From Cryoendolithus antarcticus (taxonomy: Eukaryota; Ascomycota; Dothideomycetes; Cladosporiales; Cladosporiaceae), in assembly GCA_002077065.1 (NCBI GenBank), contig NAJO01000033.1, positions 62,001-126,000 of the forward strand: a DNA stretch of 64,000 nucleotides, written 5' to 3'. Positions within the stretch are counted from its first letter, which is position 1. The number at the start of each line of letters is the position of its first letter. The notes beneath the pieces are model-generated. The model did not search any database. It was not told the origin of the DNA and saw nothing but the letters and a program-made list of their open reading frames with translations. The position numbers were made by a program, and so were the translations under genes. Below, in pieces: positions 1 to 11,301 of this stretch.

Positions 1-741
1 GCAGCGAGTGTACTGGAACCGAGTCAACAGGTCTCTTCTAATTCATCGAAGCCAAAGTCGCCGAAGCCCAAGATGGCATCCGCAGCTGGAACCCCATCGC
101 CAACTGGCAGTTCATCAAATGGCCGCTACGCCAGCTATGTCCCACACGATCTGCCATATAATGAAGCCTACGAGAATGCGATTATGCAGATTACGCTGCG
201 TCCTGATCCGAATGCCAAGAAAGGCATTCGCGTGATCCCTGAGGGTAGCAGTGAGCAAGCACAGGAGGGAGTCTCTGTCCGTGCTGCGGATATCGCATGG
301 GAAAGTCTCCCCGTAATCGCAGAGGCAGATCTCCCACTGCCTCTCGACGATCCACGACGTATCTACGCCAGCCAAGTTCCTGGCATTCTGCTCACCCACC
401 CTGGAGGCTATCACGAAGGCGGACCAGGTCTGGACCCCGAAATGGACACATTCGCTGAAGACTTCACTTCACGTCACGGGGATGTGCAGAACGCCGCGCA
501 GCTCCAAGTAGCTAGAAACAAGGATGTCAAAGCCAACTTGGAGCTGCTGAAGAAGCAAATGCTGGATCGGCAGAAGGCTGTGGAGCACAACGCCAAAATT
601 CATTCTCAGTTGAAGGCACTCACAGAACAGCATGAGCTGGAATTGAAGCTCCTGAAGAATTCCGCCGAGGAGCAAAGAGTCAAGCGGGAGACGCGCGAGA
701 AGAAGAAAAAGGAGAGGGAAGCTGCGGCTGGGACGAAGTGA
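1..741 (+). CDS. C-terminal part of an unrecognised coiled-coil protein (partial at left edge)
   Basis: The reading frame is open from base 1, so this is probably the 3' part of a longer gene; an internal ATG at 73 would give 222 residues. The visible protein starts with a Ser/Pro/Lys-rich linker, then an acidic middle with short conserved-looking segments (VPHDLPYNEAYE, DDPRRIYASQVPGILLTHPGG), and ends in a strongly charged helix from about residue 150 that is rich in Lys, Glu, Gln and Leu and looks like a coiled coil ending in a basic KKKKERE tail. I do not recognise the family. It ends 143 nt from the convergent Gly-rich gene on the other strand. Left open: whether ATG 73 is a real start. 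Confidence 0.6.
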   Translation, partial: AASVLEPSQQVSSNSSKPKSPKPKMASAAGTPSPTGSSSNGRYASYVPHDLPYNEAYENAIMQITLRPDPNAKKGIRVIPEGSSEQAQEGVSVRAADIAWESLPVIAEADLPLPLDDPRRIYASQVPGILLTHPGGYHEGGPGLDPEMDTFAEDFTSRHGDVQNAAQLQVARNKDVKANLELLKKQMLDRQKAVEHNAKIHSQLKALTEQHELELKLLKNSAEEQRVKRETREKKKKEREAAAGTK

Positions 742-884
742 TCGTAATCTGTTGAACGTCCACAAACCTAGCATCAAGGGTTTGAGTGACCTTCAAATCG
801 ATTCTAAGGCAAAATAGCAAAACTCCATACCATCATGTGCTTACGCCCTGCGCTTTCACGTCGTCAAATGAACGCGGATGGAAG

Positions 885-1709
885 CTAGTATCCGCCTCCC
901 CTTCTCCTGCGGGATGGACCGCGCGCAGGAAGTCCACCAGGCCGATGTCGAGATAAACCTGGAGTCGTCCGAAATCCGCCAGGCGTTCCTGGTGGCAACG
1001 CTCGATACATTCCATCCATCTCGGGCAGCATACCACCACCCTGTCCTACAGGCGTCCGGCCACCACCTCCAGCATTTCTTGGCCCTGGCGTTCTGCCTCT
1101 GCGCGGCATGTCGAAGTCCTCCTCGTCCATGTCGTCGTATCGCCGCCTCATCCTGCCCCTACCTCCTCCTCCCCGCCTCCGGCGCCCGCCACCGCCAAGT
1201 CCGTCAAGTTCAAATTGCGCAATTCGCATCATCATCTCTTCCAATTCTCCCATTCCACCACTGCCTGAACCACCTCCACCTAGCCCACCTAGACCACCTG
1301 GCGTGATACCGCCGAATCCACCAGCGCCGAAGCCACCAGCGCCGAAGCCACCAGCGCCGAAGCCACCAGTGCCGAATCCACCAGCGCCGAGGCCCAGCCC
1401 GCCCGGTGCCATCATGCCCGTCCCGGATGGACTCGTCGGCATCGGCGCCTGGCCGAAGGGATTCGGCGTCATCATGCCTCCTTGAAAGGGCCCGAATGAT
1501 GACATGCCTGGAGGTGGACCGAAGGGATTCATCATGTTAGATCGGGGACTGAAAGGGCCGAAAGGGTTCATGCCACCGGGCGTCCTGAAGGGGTTCATGC
1601 CACCGGGCGTCATGAAGGGATTCATGCCGCCTGGTGTCATCGGGAAGCCTTGCATGCCCATGGGAAAGCCGAAGAGATCCATTGTTGTGTGGTTGCGGTG
1701 AGTGACCAA
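885..1709 (-). CDS. Gly/Met/Pro-rich low-complexity repeat protein
   Basis: Single-exon gene of 274 residues; the second Met (base 1682, MDLFGFPMGM) is the more natural start and gives 265. The N-terminal third has nine-residue repeats of the type MTPGGMNPF, the middle has five-residue AGGFG repeats, followed by a short acidic amphipathic segment (GELEEMMMRIAQFELDG), an Arg/Gly-rich block, an acidic DDMDEEDFD patch and an Arg-rich tail. The composition suggests an intrinsically disordered, RGG-like RNA-binding or condensate-forming protein, but that is inference from composition alone. Both repeat sets are exact enough at DNA level to be listed separately. Opposite-strand frames here are Pro-rich shadows of the same repeats. 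Confidence 0.6.
   Translation of the reverse strand: MVTHRNHTTMDLFGFPMGMQGFPMTPGGMNPFMTPGGMNPFRTPGGMNPFGPFSPRSNMMNPFGPPPGMSSFGPFQGGMMTPNPFGQAPMPTSPSGTGMMAPGGLGLGAGGFGTGGFGAGGFGAGGFGAGGFGGITPGGLGGLGGGGSGSGGMGELEEMMMRIAQFELDGLGGGGRRRRGGGGRGRMRRRYDDMDEEDFDMPRRGRTPGPRNAGGGGRTPVGQGGGMLPEMDGMYRALPPGTPGGFRTTPGLSRHRPGGLPARGPSRRRRGGGY
1318..1392. repeat. 15-bp tandem repeat, five copies, inside the Gly-rich gene
   Basis: Unit on the + strand is ccaccagcgccgaag with copies at 1318, 1333, 1348, 1363 and 1378; the last two have one or two changes. Fifteen bases is a multiple of three, so copies add or remove five residues (AGGFG) without a frameshift. Confidence 0.9.
1567..1647. repeat. 27-bp tandem repeat, three copies, inside the Gly-rich gene
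   Basis: Copies begin at 1567, 1594 and 1621 (each starting ttcatgcc). They encode the nine-residue repeat containing TPGGMNPF near the N-terminus of the minus-strand Gly-rich protein, and are again in frame. Confidence 0.85.
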
Positions 1710-2112
1710 TATCTGGAAGCTACGAGTCGAGGATGATTGGACAGTGGCGAGGTGTGCTGGAGAGTACTGATGGCAATGATTCGATGATGGATCTGCTGAA
1801 CGAAGTGCTCGTTATGCCTGGCTATGGACAAGAAGGGAGAAGAGGAGAGAAGTTCGCGCTTGTGGTACTTATCTACGCACCTGCCAGCCGTGACCGAAGT
1901 GTAGACGAGACTCACGTAGTGAATGCCCACTCGCGCCCACGTGATTCATACCACCTTCGATGTCCTCTGCACAAGCCTGAAAGCTGCAAGCCCGCACTTT
2001 CCTAGACTACGCGCTGCTGTCCAGATGCCCAAATAAATTGCAATCGAATGCAGCGGCTGCAGCACTTCATAGCCGTAGTGACATGCAAAGCTGAGCGCGC
2101 TGTCCTCACCCT
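1710..2112. other. Intergenic: upstream of the Gly-rich gene, 3' side of the BTB gene
   Basis: About 400 nt between two minus-strand genes. It should hold the promoter of the Gly-rich gene and the 3' end of the BTB gene. Short frames here are not convincing and I see no RNA gene or repeat. Confidence 0.5.
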
Positions 2113-2963
2113 TCACTCCGAATCATCTTGCATACGGTCCTCTTCACGCCTCTGTTTTGGCATAAAACAGGCAGCCCTGAATCTGCCTAGCCATGTTGCA
2201 TCGTCGTCGAATTTGGCTTTGCAGTTCGCCCCACAATCTCCACAGTATTGATCATCGCGCTTGAGATCGGCCGCTGCACTATCCTCCAGGCGCTCCTCGA
2301 AGCAGCATGGGCATGCAAAGGCCTTGACGGCACCGCCGATAATTTGGCCCAGTCGAGAGAAAAGCGCTGTGGCGAGGTCCGGTGTCTGCTTAAGAACTCG
2401 CCCGAAGTCATAGTCGTCCCAGGTCGCCATATTGTCCACGCAAATTTTCACGAGCTCCGGCTGCAGCCAATCCTCGCCGACGGGTGTCTCCGAGAAGAGT
2501 GCAGACAACGAGTCGCTCAGATCCGATGAGAACCTCTTCCACTCAGCTCCCAACAGTGACTTGGAAATTCGCTCGTATACCGCACACGGAAGGTCGTACA
2601 TTCCGTACTTCTCCGCCACAATGTAAACACGAACGTGAGGAAACAGTTCGTTGTCCGCGACAGTGAGCGGCAGGTACGGCAGTCCATACGCATGGCGTAG
2701 CATTGCCATCAGCGCGTCATTGCCGTCGCCATCGCCATCGAGCGTGATCTCCTTGGCGTCCTTCAACTGGCGCAAGTATCAGCAAATCGTATTTGGCATC
2801 TCATTATCACGGATGCACTCACGACAGATTCGCCGGTAAGCAGCTTCTCAAAGTACCCAGACCTCTTGCAAAGCTCATAGCGGTGGGCGAAAATCTCGTT
2901 GTCGCCGAATTTGATCTTGATGTCCGACAGCTCCGGATTATTGAAGTACTTCTTCGATGCCAT
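2113..2963 (-). CDS. BTB/POZ domain protein
   Basis: Two exons, 2963-2823 and 2766-2113, giving 264 residues. The intron (2822-2767) starts GTGAGT and ends CAG and joins GES-V to LKDAKEI in phase. The N-terminus has the BTB pattern: NNPELSDIKIKFGDNEIFAHRYELCKRSGYFEKLL, then the LDGDGDGNDALMAMLRHAYGLPY helix-strand region typical of fungal BTB proteins. BTB domains mediate homo- or hetero-oligomerisation and often recruit Cul3 ligases. The C-terminal part has a CxxC...CxxC pair (ACPCCFEE and YCGDCGANC) that could bind zinc. The start ATG at 2963 is chosen because it directly precedes the BTB fold; upstream in-frame codons are basic and Phe/His-rich and look like leader. Confidence 0.8.
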
Positions 2964-3236
2964 ATTCGCCGTGATAGCTGGAGGGCGACGTTGACACGGC
3001 AGTAGCGCGGCGTTCCTGATGTGTCCGAGTGAGGGTTGAAAGTGAAAGTGGGATTGAAAGTGGGAAGTGATCAGCAAGCCAAGCTGGCGAGACAAATGTG
3101 AGGAAAGCGCGATGTTGATCTCTCATGTGCTTTCCCTTCTGCTACCTTGCACCTTTCCTGCCGATGTAACGGCTGCTCGCGTGTTGTCGCTTTGACTGGT
3201 ACAGGCCCATGATGAGAGTGATATCCTACACTATCT

Positions 3237-6167
3237 TTACAACTCAGTTCCGTCAGCGTCCCATTCGGCAACCTTCCTGGGCATCTTCAATCCCTCCAGC
3301 CCTCCTCGGTTCGCCAGCGTCACAAGCTGGACAAGCTTCGAAGTAGCCTCCAGAAGATCCTCACTTGAAGGCACCTTGCTCTCTTCAGGAGACGTAGCCA
3401 CATACCCAGCAGGTACCGCGACAGCGCCGCTTTCGCGAGACTTCACCATCGTGAGCGCAGGGTCAACGACCAGCGATACCTCTATCCGCTGCCCACCGAT
3501 GAATCCAGCATCGACTTCTGCATAGCGCACAAGGATGCCTGGAGGAATAGCAGCAAGGCACTGTAGCACCGCTGGCTTGACTTCGATAGTGCCACTAAGA
3601 ACGTCTGGGTTCGGCACGAAGTAGATTGTCTGTCTCGACTCGAGCCGCTCGAAGAGGTATGTCGCAGTGGAAGATCGGGCTTCATCTAGCTTCTTCGTAG
3701 TACCTTCGATCTTGCTAGCTTCCTGCTTGACCATCTTTTGCTTGCCACGACCAGTAGGGGCGACACGATCCGGCAACTGAAAGATCACCTCCGCCTTGCC
3801 TGTCAGCACTTCGCCGGCGCGGAATGCTGCATCCAGAGGTTGCACGAACGATCTGATCTCAGGCTCAAGCCATGCGCGCTCGGTGTCCGACGGTACGGAC
3901 TGCTCAAGACACAATCGTACATCGACGGAGTGCGCTGGGCAGGGTATGTCGACTTGTTGCGTTCGGGTGATAGCGCGCATGCTCTGTAGTGACAAAGTGT
4001 GCTTGCCAGATTTGATGCCGCGCGCCAGTGTCATCTCGATGCGAGGAAGGCTGGCATTGCTGGGCGTAGCGAAGGGCGATGGGATAAAGTGTGCAATGAT
4101 CGTGCTTGTAGGCTCATGCAGCGATGAATTGGCTCTTCCTTCTTGAGTGCCCTCTGGGAGCGTAGACTGCACTCGCGGCACGAAGTATGACAGAGCTGTC
4201 TGCAGCTTCGGTACTTGATGCAAGAATACGCGATCTCGTGAAGGCGAGTGCATGGGACTCGGGCCTTGCGTCGGTTTACTGAGCACCTCATGCTGAGCAC
4301 CATCGTTGTTGTGCAGACAGAATCCAATATGACTTTCCCATGGCACCTGCGAGGTACTAATCTGCTTCCAGTAGGAGGTCGGGTGCTCAAGGTGCTGCGG
4401 TAAAGCAAGCTTATCAAGTTCTGCCATATATTTGAGCAGGATGCGTGGCTTGGCGGCAGCGGTGGAGGGCTTGAGCCTTGCGCTCTGCAACGCCATAGCA
4501 GAATGATCTGAGCTGTTACTCTGTCGTCCCTTGCGTTCAGGCATGATGAGTCGACTCAACAGGCGACCTCGATAGCGATAATCAAGTGCAGTAGTGCCCG
4601 TAGTGGGTGCTGTGGTGAGACGCTTGCGAAGTTGCGTTGACTCCAAAACAGGCTCAGCTTCCAGGCTGCCCATTCGGTCCTCCGGCGATGTAAGGAGACA
4701 TACAACCAGACGACGAGCCTCCATCGCTGCTCGGTACGACAGACTGTAGATGATGAGATTGCGATCGTTCTGCCAGTGCAAGTGACACCGCGTCCTCTGG
4801 CCGATGGCCTCGAGATCGCTGCTGCTCAACGCCAGATTGCCACTGCTGTCTCCTGAACCTCCATGCTGTGGCTTTCGAAGTGCCTTCAGCTTGACAACAT
4901 GCATTCTGACTTTGTCCACTACATTCTGCAGAGTCTCTGCGATCTGTTCAGCATCGCGGCGCCGAGCAGTGATACGCAGAATGCTATCGGGTGCATAGTG
5001 TTCCACACGCGAGGTCCCGAGCGTCAGCTTAGAGCCTATCATGGCCCTGTAAGCCGGCTCTCCATTTGCATCAGGCTGTAGCAACAGGGAACTCTTCCCA
5101 TGTGTCAACCCGATCTCCAGCTCTCCGTAAGCCTGTTCTTCAGAGCTCACGGAAACGTCCCAGGTATGTCGGAGTATTTCGTTGACCATCTTCTGTTTGC
5201 TGTGCATCACAGCGCTCTTCACCGTACCTTGACTCTCCTTCACGCGTCGTACATGCAAGGGCGTTGTGCCGGGTAGCCAAGGCGGAGTTCCATGTCGAGG
5301 TCGCTTCACGGAGGGATCTGTGGGAGGCGCATCTTGCGCAGCGCTACTGTTACGTGGCTGAGCATTGCAATATTTTTTGAGCTGGCTCGTAGAATACCGC
5401 TCAACAAGACTCTGGACCAGCTCGCTGTACTGCGCTTCCTCTAAAATCGTATCCGCAGGCCGAAGAGCATCAATAGAAGCGGTGATGTCCTTCTCATCAG
5501 GAACACTATCGAACTCGGCTTGAATGTCCGCTGCACTCACTACGGTCCGCCCAGCTTCATCTTGCTGCAAAATCGGCGCTTCGCTTGCAGCAAGCCGTTT
5601 CTGTGTTTCTTCCGGCAGGTCCTGCAGCAGTACGACCTTGAATGGACTATCGTCCAGCTTCGTCGAGGTCTCTAGAGCTTGTGATGACTGCCGCTGCCGC
5701 CGCTTGCCTCTCCCAATGATGCGACCCTCAGGACTGTAGTGGCGGTACAGCGGCTTCGTCTGCCCTTCCGATGCAACCAAATTCTTGATGTCATCGCGTG
5801 CGTCGTCCCTACCGGTGACTGGCCCTTTTGACCCGTAGTGGCGATACGATGGCTTCTCCTGCGTCGCCGCTACCTCGCGGTCTGTCGGATCTCGTCGAGT
5901 CCTGTCCGTGTAGAAGGTGAGACTGTACCCATCGTGAGAAGTACTAGACGACTCTCCCACTGCGACATGGGGGGTTAGAATCTTGTCATCGCGTGAGTCG
6001 TCCTTCACGATCTGGGTAGCGGCCTCATGATAGGAGACAGCGGATGTTTGGAATGGGCGGTATTGCGGCCGCGGTGGTGGTGCCCGTCGTAGTCCAAGAA
6101 GGACATATCGTAGCTGAGACTTCAGACATGCTGAGGATGGCACTGCGTGAGCGCCAGATGACAGCAT
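3237..6167 (-). CDS. sls1: Mitochondrial inner-membrane regulator SLS1-like protein
   Basis: Single exon, 976 residues. The first about 45 residues are rich in Arg, Ala and Ser with no acidic residues before the HEAATQ region, as expected of a mitochondrial presequence. Around residues 175-260 lie segments resembling the fungal Sls1 family (VVLLQDLPEETQKRL and the motif RYSTSQLKKYC), followed by a KH-like region from about residue 325 (KMVNEILRHTWDVSVSSEE). Yeast Sls1 sits on the matrix side of the inner membrane and couples mitochondrial transcription to translation of mtDNA-encoded mRNAs. The remainder is poorly conserved. It is divergent from the adaptor-like gene with a 303-nt shared upstream region. 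The family call rests on remembered similarity and not on a search. Confidence 0.7.
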   Translation of the reverse strand: MLSSGAHAVPSSACLKSQLRYVLLGLRRAPPPRPQYRPFQTSAVSYHEAATQIVKDDSRDDKILTPHVAVGESSSTSHDGYSLTFYTDRTRRDPTDREVAATQEKPSYRHYGSKGPVTGRDDARDDIKNLVASEGQTKPLYRHYSPEGRIIGRGKRRQRQSSQALETSTKLDDSPFKVVLLQDLPEETQKRLAASEAPILQQDEAGRTVVSAADIQAEFDSVPDEKDITASIDALRPADTILEEAQYSELVQSLVERYSTSQLKKYCNAQPRNSSAAQDAPPTDPSVKRPRHGTPPWLPGTTPLHVRRVKESQGTVKSAVMHSKQKMVNEILRHTWDVSVSSEEQAYGELEIGLTHGKSSLLLQPDANGEPAYRAMIGSKLTLGTSRVEHYAPDSILRITARRRDAEQIAETLQNVVDKVRMHVVKLKALRKPQHGGSGDSSGNLALSSSDLEAIGQRTRCHLHWQNDRNLIIYSLSYRAAMEARRLVVCLLTSPEDRMGSLEAEPVLESTQLRKRLTTAPTTGTTALDYRYRGRLLSRLIMPERKGRQSNSSDHSAMALQSARLKPSTAAAKPRILLKYMAELDKLALPQHLEHPTSYWKQISTSQVPWESHIGFCLHNNDGAQHEVLSKPTQGPSPMHSPSRDRVFLHQVPKLQTALSYFVPRVQSTLPEGTQEGRANSSLHEPTSTIIAHFIPSPFATPSNASLPRIEMTLARGIKSGKHTLSLQSMRAITRTQQVDIPCPAHSVDVRLCLEQSVPSDTERAWLEPEIRSFVQPLDAAFRAGEVLTGKAEVIFQLPDRVAPTGRGKQKMVKQEASKIEGTTKKLDEARSSTATYLFERLESRQTIYFVPNPDVLSGTIEVKPAVLQCLAAIPPGILVRYAEVDAGFIGGQRIEVSLVVDPALTMVKSRESGAVAVPAGYVATSPEESKVPSSEDLLEATSKLVQLVTLANRGGLEGLKMPRKVAEWDADGTEL

Positions 6168-6470
6168 GTATTGCCGCGATTGTGATGGACCGTTATAGAG
6201 ATTCCCGGAGCATGAAGTTCGAGGTCGGCTATGGTGCTTGGCATCTGTAACTACACCTCCAAGGTGACATGATCACGAATACATACTACGGTCATGGTTC
6301 GCGTCACCTGACTCGGATCAAGTGCGTTCGTTTCTAGGTAGTCGATATACTCTGGAGCGATGCGTCAAGTCCGTTGCATCTGAATGCTTGCAAATTCTAC
6401 AGCATCCCGGACCGACCGCACTAAGAACTAGATGAGACACACAACGATACCTTCTTGACCGAACGCTGCA
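6168..6470. promoter_or_regulatory. Divergent upstream region (SLS1-like / Laa2-like)
   Basis: 303 nt between two divergent start codons; it must contain both promoters. I see no obvious TATA element or repeat. Confidence 0.5.
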
Positions 6471-8219
6471 ATGTCACAAGATCTCTTCGCAGCCTTTGGC
6501 AATGAAGATGTCGCGACGAAGCATGCCCAGCCGAAGTCAGAGTGGGATGCTCTAGGGCCGTCAGCTGCCAGATTGATTCCGCAAGCAGAGGTATTACCAG
6601 CATTGGACCGATCAGACGACGAGGATGATTTTGGAGACTTCGAGGATGCGGCGAAGGAGACTCCGTTGCCCGTCAAGTCGTCGAACACCATTCAGATCTC
6701 AGTGTCGAAAGACTCGGCCCCTGTGCCGCTAAATATGAAAGCGTCCACGGCAACCGCAGCTCAAACGAAGCCTGCGCCACGAGCGACCCAAAAGTCGGAA
6801 GCACGATCGACTCCACCGAAACCTTTGCCTCTCAAGCCCAAACCTGTCACCCAAGACAAGCCCAAGACCGGTGCCCACCCCTTCGCAGGACACATGGACT
6901 TTCTGTTCTCAGCCGACGACGACGAGTACGACGCCGGCGCTGACGATCTGACCGTCGACCTTGCCAATGACCCGGAAGCTGCCATGGCTTACTCGAAGAA
7001 GCTTATAGCTGCGCAGATGGCTGCCGAAAGCGAGTCCAAAGCGACAGCGCCGCTACCCCCGAGTCCGAAAGCACAGTTGAAGCCGCCGCCAAGGTCGCCA
7101 AACAAGCTACGGAAGAAGTCACAGTATGCACCGCCGAAGGATCATAGTGTGTTCTTTGATGCTGAAAATGTGAACGCTGAGGAGCCTGGGGCTGATGCAA
7201 AGGAGGACGAGGATTGGGGTGACTTTGAGACTGTCGCTGCAGTGGATCGTAGTGATCAAGGTAAGTCAACTGTGGCACCGCAGCCACTATTCCGAGAACG
7301 ACCACTGCCCACGATGGACTTGCTGAGCCTCGACGAAAGTCCTCCACCGTCCATGACGGCTGAGCATGTCCCACCGCACTTATCAAAGTTTGATTCCAGT
7401 ACGACTCCGGACACAACAGAGGAAGTGGATGCATGGGATGACTTTGAGTCTGCTACCCCTGAGCCGACCCAAAAGATCTCTCGAGTACCTTTCATCTCAT
7501 CGCCTACGGAACATACATCCACACCTGCGACGCTGCCGCTGCCTTCGGCAAACGCACTCCCGCCGAACAACGTTCCGCCCCCTTCCCTGTTACTGTCCCT
7601 CTTCCCACCTCTCATAGCTTCGGCACAGTCCACTCTTCTACTCCCTCTGTCCAAGCTACCCGCATCCGACAAAGAGACGCTGTTGCATCATCCCGCAACC
7701 TTTGCTTTCCTCCAGACCTACCTATCCCACTCGACTGCTCTAGCGCACGTCCTCGCTGGCCGTAAACTGCGCTGGAAGCGCGATCAGCGTCTTGCCCAGA
7801 GCATGCGCATTGGATCTGCCGGAAAGCAAGGTGGGATGAAATTGACTGGCGTGGACAAGGGCGAGCTAGCCAAAGAGGAGCGGGAAGTACTCGACGTCAT
7901 GCGTTTATGGGGTGCTCAGGCCGGCAGGCTAAGGAGTGCGGTGACTGCAGTCAACACCTCATCTTTGGGATCTCAAAAGCTGCCAGCTACCCCTGAGATC
8001 GCAGACGCAATGCCAATCAAGACTCTGAAGTCTGCTGAAGGAGGCTTCATCGCAGCTTTGACCTGTGCGCTTTGTGGACTGAAACGCGAGGAAAGGGTGG
8101 CAAAAATGGATGAAAGGATTGCTGACAGCTTTGGGGAGTGGTGGGTTGAGGGTGCGGGGATGCATCTCACTTGCTGGAGGTTCTGGGAGGAGATGAAGGG
8201 GAAGCTGAAAGAGAGATGA
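6471..8219 (+). CDS. Clathrin-adaptor accessory protein with DFGDF-type acidic motifs (Laa2/aftiphilin-like)
   Basis: Single exon, 582 residues. Three acidic-aromatic motifs stand out: DDFGDFEDA near residue 50, DEDWGDFETVA near 246 and DAWDDFESATPE near 320. Motifs of this kind (acidic plus FGDF or WDDF) bind the ear of gamma-adaptin/AP-1 in aftiphilin, and yeast Laa2 uses a similar one to link Laa1 to AP-1. The rest of the N-terminal two thirds is Pro/Lys-rich and disordered. The C-terminal third (about 370 to 582) is folded-looking and helical and contains a CALCGLKREER segment and ends with HLTCWRFWEEMKGKLKER. A GGTAAGT at about 7260 looks like a splice donor, but the frame continues with similar composition so I keep one exon. 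A role in TGN/endosome traffic is inference. Some fungal homologues carry the name ppk6. Confidence 0.6.
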   Translation: MSQDLFAAFGNEDVATKHAQPKSEWDALGPSAARLIPQAEVLPALDRSDDEDDFGDFEDAAKETPLPVKSSNTIQISVSKDSAPVPLNMKASTATAAQTKPAPRATQKSEARSTPPKPLPLKPKPVTQDKPKTGAHPFAGHMDFLFSADDDEYDAGADDLTVDLANDPEAAMAYSKKLIAAQMAAESESKATAPLPPSPKAQLKPPPRSPNKLRKKSQYAPPKDHSVFFDAENVNAEEPGADAKEDEDWGDFETVAAVDRSDQGKSTVAPQPLFRERPLPTMDLLSLDESPPPSMTAEHVPPHLSKFDSSTTPDTTEEVDAWDDFESATPEPTQKISRVPFISSPTEHTSTPATLPLPSANALPPNNVPPPSLLLSLFPPLIASAQSTLLLPLSKLPASDKETLLHHPATFAFLQTYLSHSTALAHVLAGRKLRWKRDQRLAQSMRIGSAGKQGGMKLTGVDKGELAKEEREVLDVMRLWGAQAGRLRSAVTAVNTSSLGSQKLPATPEIADAMPIKTLKSAEGGFIAALTCALCGLKREERVAKMDERIADSFGEWWVEGAGMHLTCWRFWEEMKGKLKER

Positions 8220-9080
8220 TGACGGCTTGAGATACGCGAATGAACTATGGATGTCTCGATAGACGAGGATCCGCCTTCAACATCTCGGCAGCCCATCATC
8301 TGACCGCCGTGCCGCTGGCGAATAGCTGAGGGCGACCGGTTTTCACTTCGAGCCTGGAATGTGAGTAAAGTGAAGATCGCGAGATCAATGAAGACTCGTC
8401 AGACCACCAAGTGAGGTCAGTCAACGCTACGTTGCCGGCGGTAATATGACTCGACTATGGAGCGCAGTACAGACACCGCCGCGTGGTCGTGTACGTAACA
8501 CGTCCATTTGCTCAAAACTCTGATTGCTCTTGTGGTATCACAAGCTCAGCTGCAACAATGGAATGATCAGCCACTGCTAGTGAGAGCAGATTGGCGCATA
8601 GCATCTTTGAGGTACTTTGAACGTGGGCTTCTCACAGGCACGGCGGTGTAGCGCTCTACACGCGCGGTTAGACTTGCATGAGCATTGTCGCAATCCAGAT
8701 CTTTAAGGGAATCAGGTCTCCCAAGATCCCAAGTGAAGGTTACATCATCCAGAGAGTCATGTCAAGTCACTTCACTCTCAATTTTACTTCACTCATATCC
8801 AGGCACCCAATCAGGCATTCACAGTTGTGACGCACAAGCGTGCAAATTCGAAGCGCCCCACTTAGCGCCGATTCCCTCGCCCTCCACTACTTAACCCACG
8901 CAAGCCCTTCAACCCTCTTCGAAAAATCGTTGAACACCGATACACAAGCTGTACCATCTTCACAAGTGTGTAGTCATACCGCCTTCGTCTCGATAGCAGC
9001 CATACTGACAGCATCACCAGTCCTCAATCTCAGAACACCTCACCAACCTTCCACAACACACCCACCAGAAATCAGTCAAC
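8220..9080 (+). promoter_or_regulatory. tef1 upstream region with long C/A- and C/T-rich leader
   Basis: 861 nt without a convincing gene. The last about 200 nt before the tef1 start are strongly G-poor (runs of CTCAC, CCACAACACACCCACC), as is usual in leaders of highly expressed fungal genes. The start context ends GTCAACATGG. Confidence 0.6.
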
Positions 9081-10880
<1,800 letters not shown>

Positions 10881-11301
10881 ATTCGCATCTACTGCAACTA
10901 GGGTCGAAAAGTAGCTTCTGGAGCATGTGAGCGGGCTGAGGCAGGGTGCCTACGGGTGTTTGCTGATGATTCATGCATGTGTTACGATGGAGCGTGGGTT
11001 CGAGGCCTTCATGCCCGCTGGGCAGGGCAGATAGAGTGGATGTAATGAATTCACACACTCGGCCCGTTCGGGGTGGTGGTTGAGACGTTGGTGCTTTGTC
11101 TCATTCTCACTCCACGTCTTCGTTACGCCGTCGTGAGCCGTGACTATCATCGCCATCGCTGTACGCCACATTCATATGGTAGTCCATCCATGTCTCGGCG
11201 ACGCCAAGCCTCCTCGATCTAAAGCACCCCATGTCCGATCTTCCGTGTACATCTCTCTCCCCGCACCGCACTATATCCTGCACTTGCTACGATGTTCTGC
11301 G
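10881..11301. other. Intergenic: tef1 3' region and tad1 promoter
   Basis: 421 nt. Some in-frame codons upstream of the chosen tad1 start are open (to 11140) but their translation looks like non-coding leader. No RNA gene or repeat seen. Confidence 0.5.

Noticed and set aside
878..1485. Pro/Ser-rich plus-strand frames over the Gly-rich gene
   Set aside because: Mirror translations of the same tandem repeats; the minus frame is longer and has a start and more protein-like ends.
7256..7275. Donor-like AGGTAAGTC inside the Laa2-like gene
   Set aside because: The reading frame continues without stop through similar Pro/Ser-rich sequence and no matching acceptor is needed.
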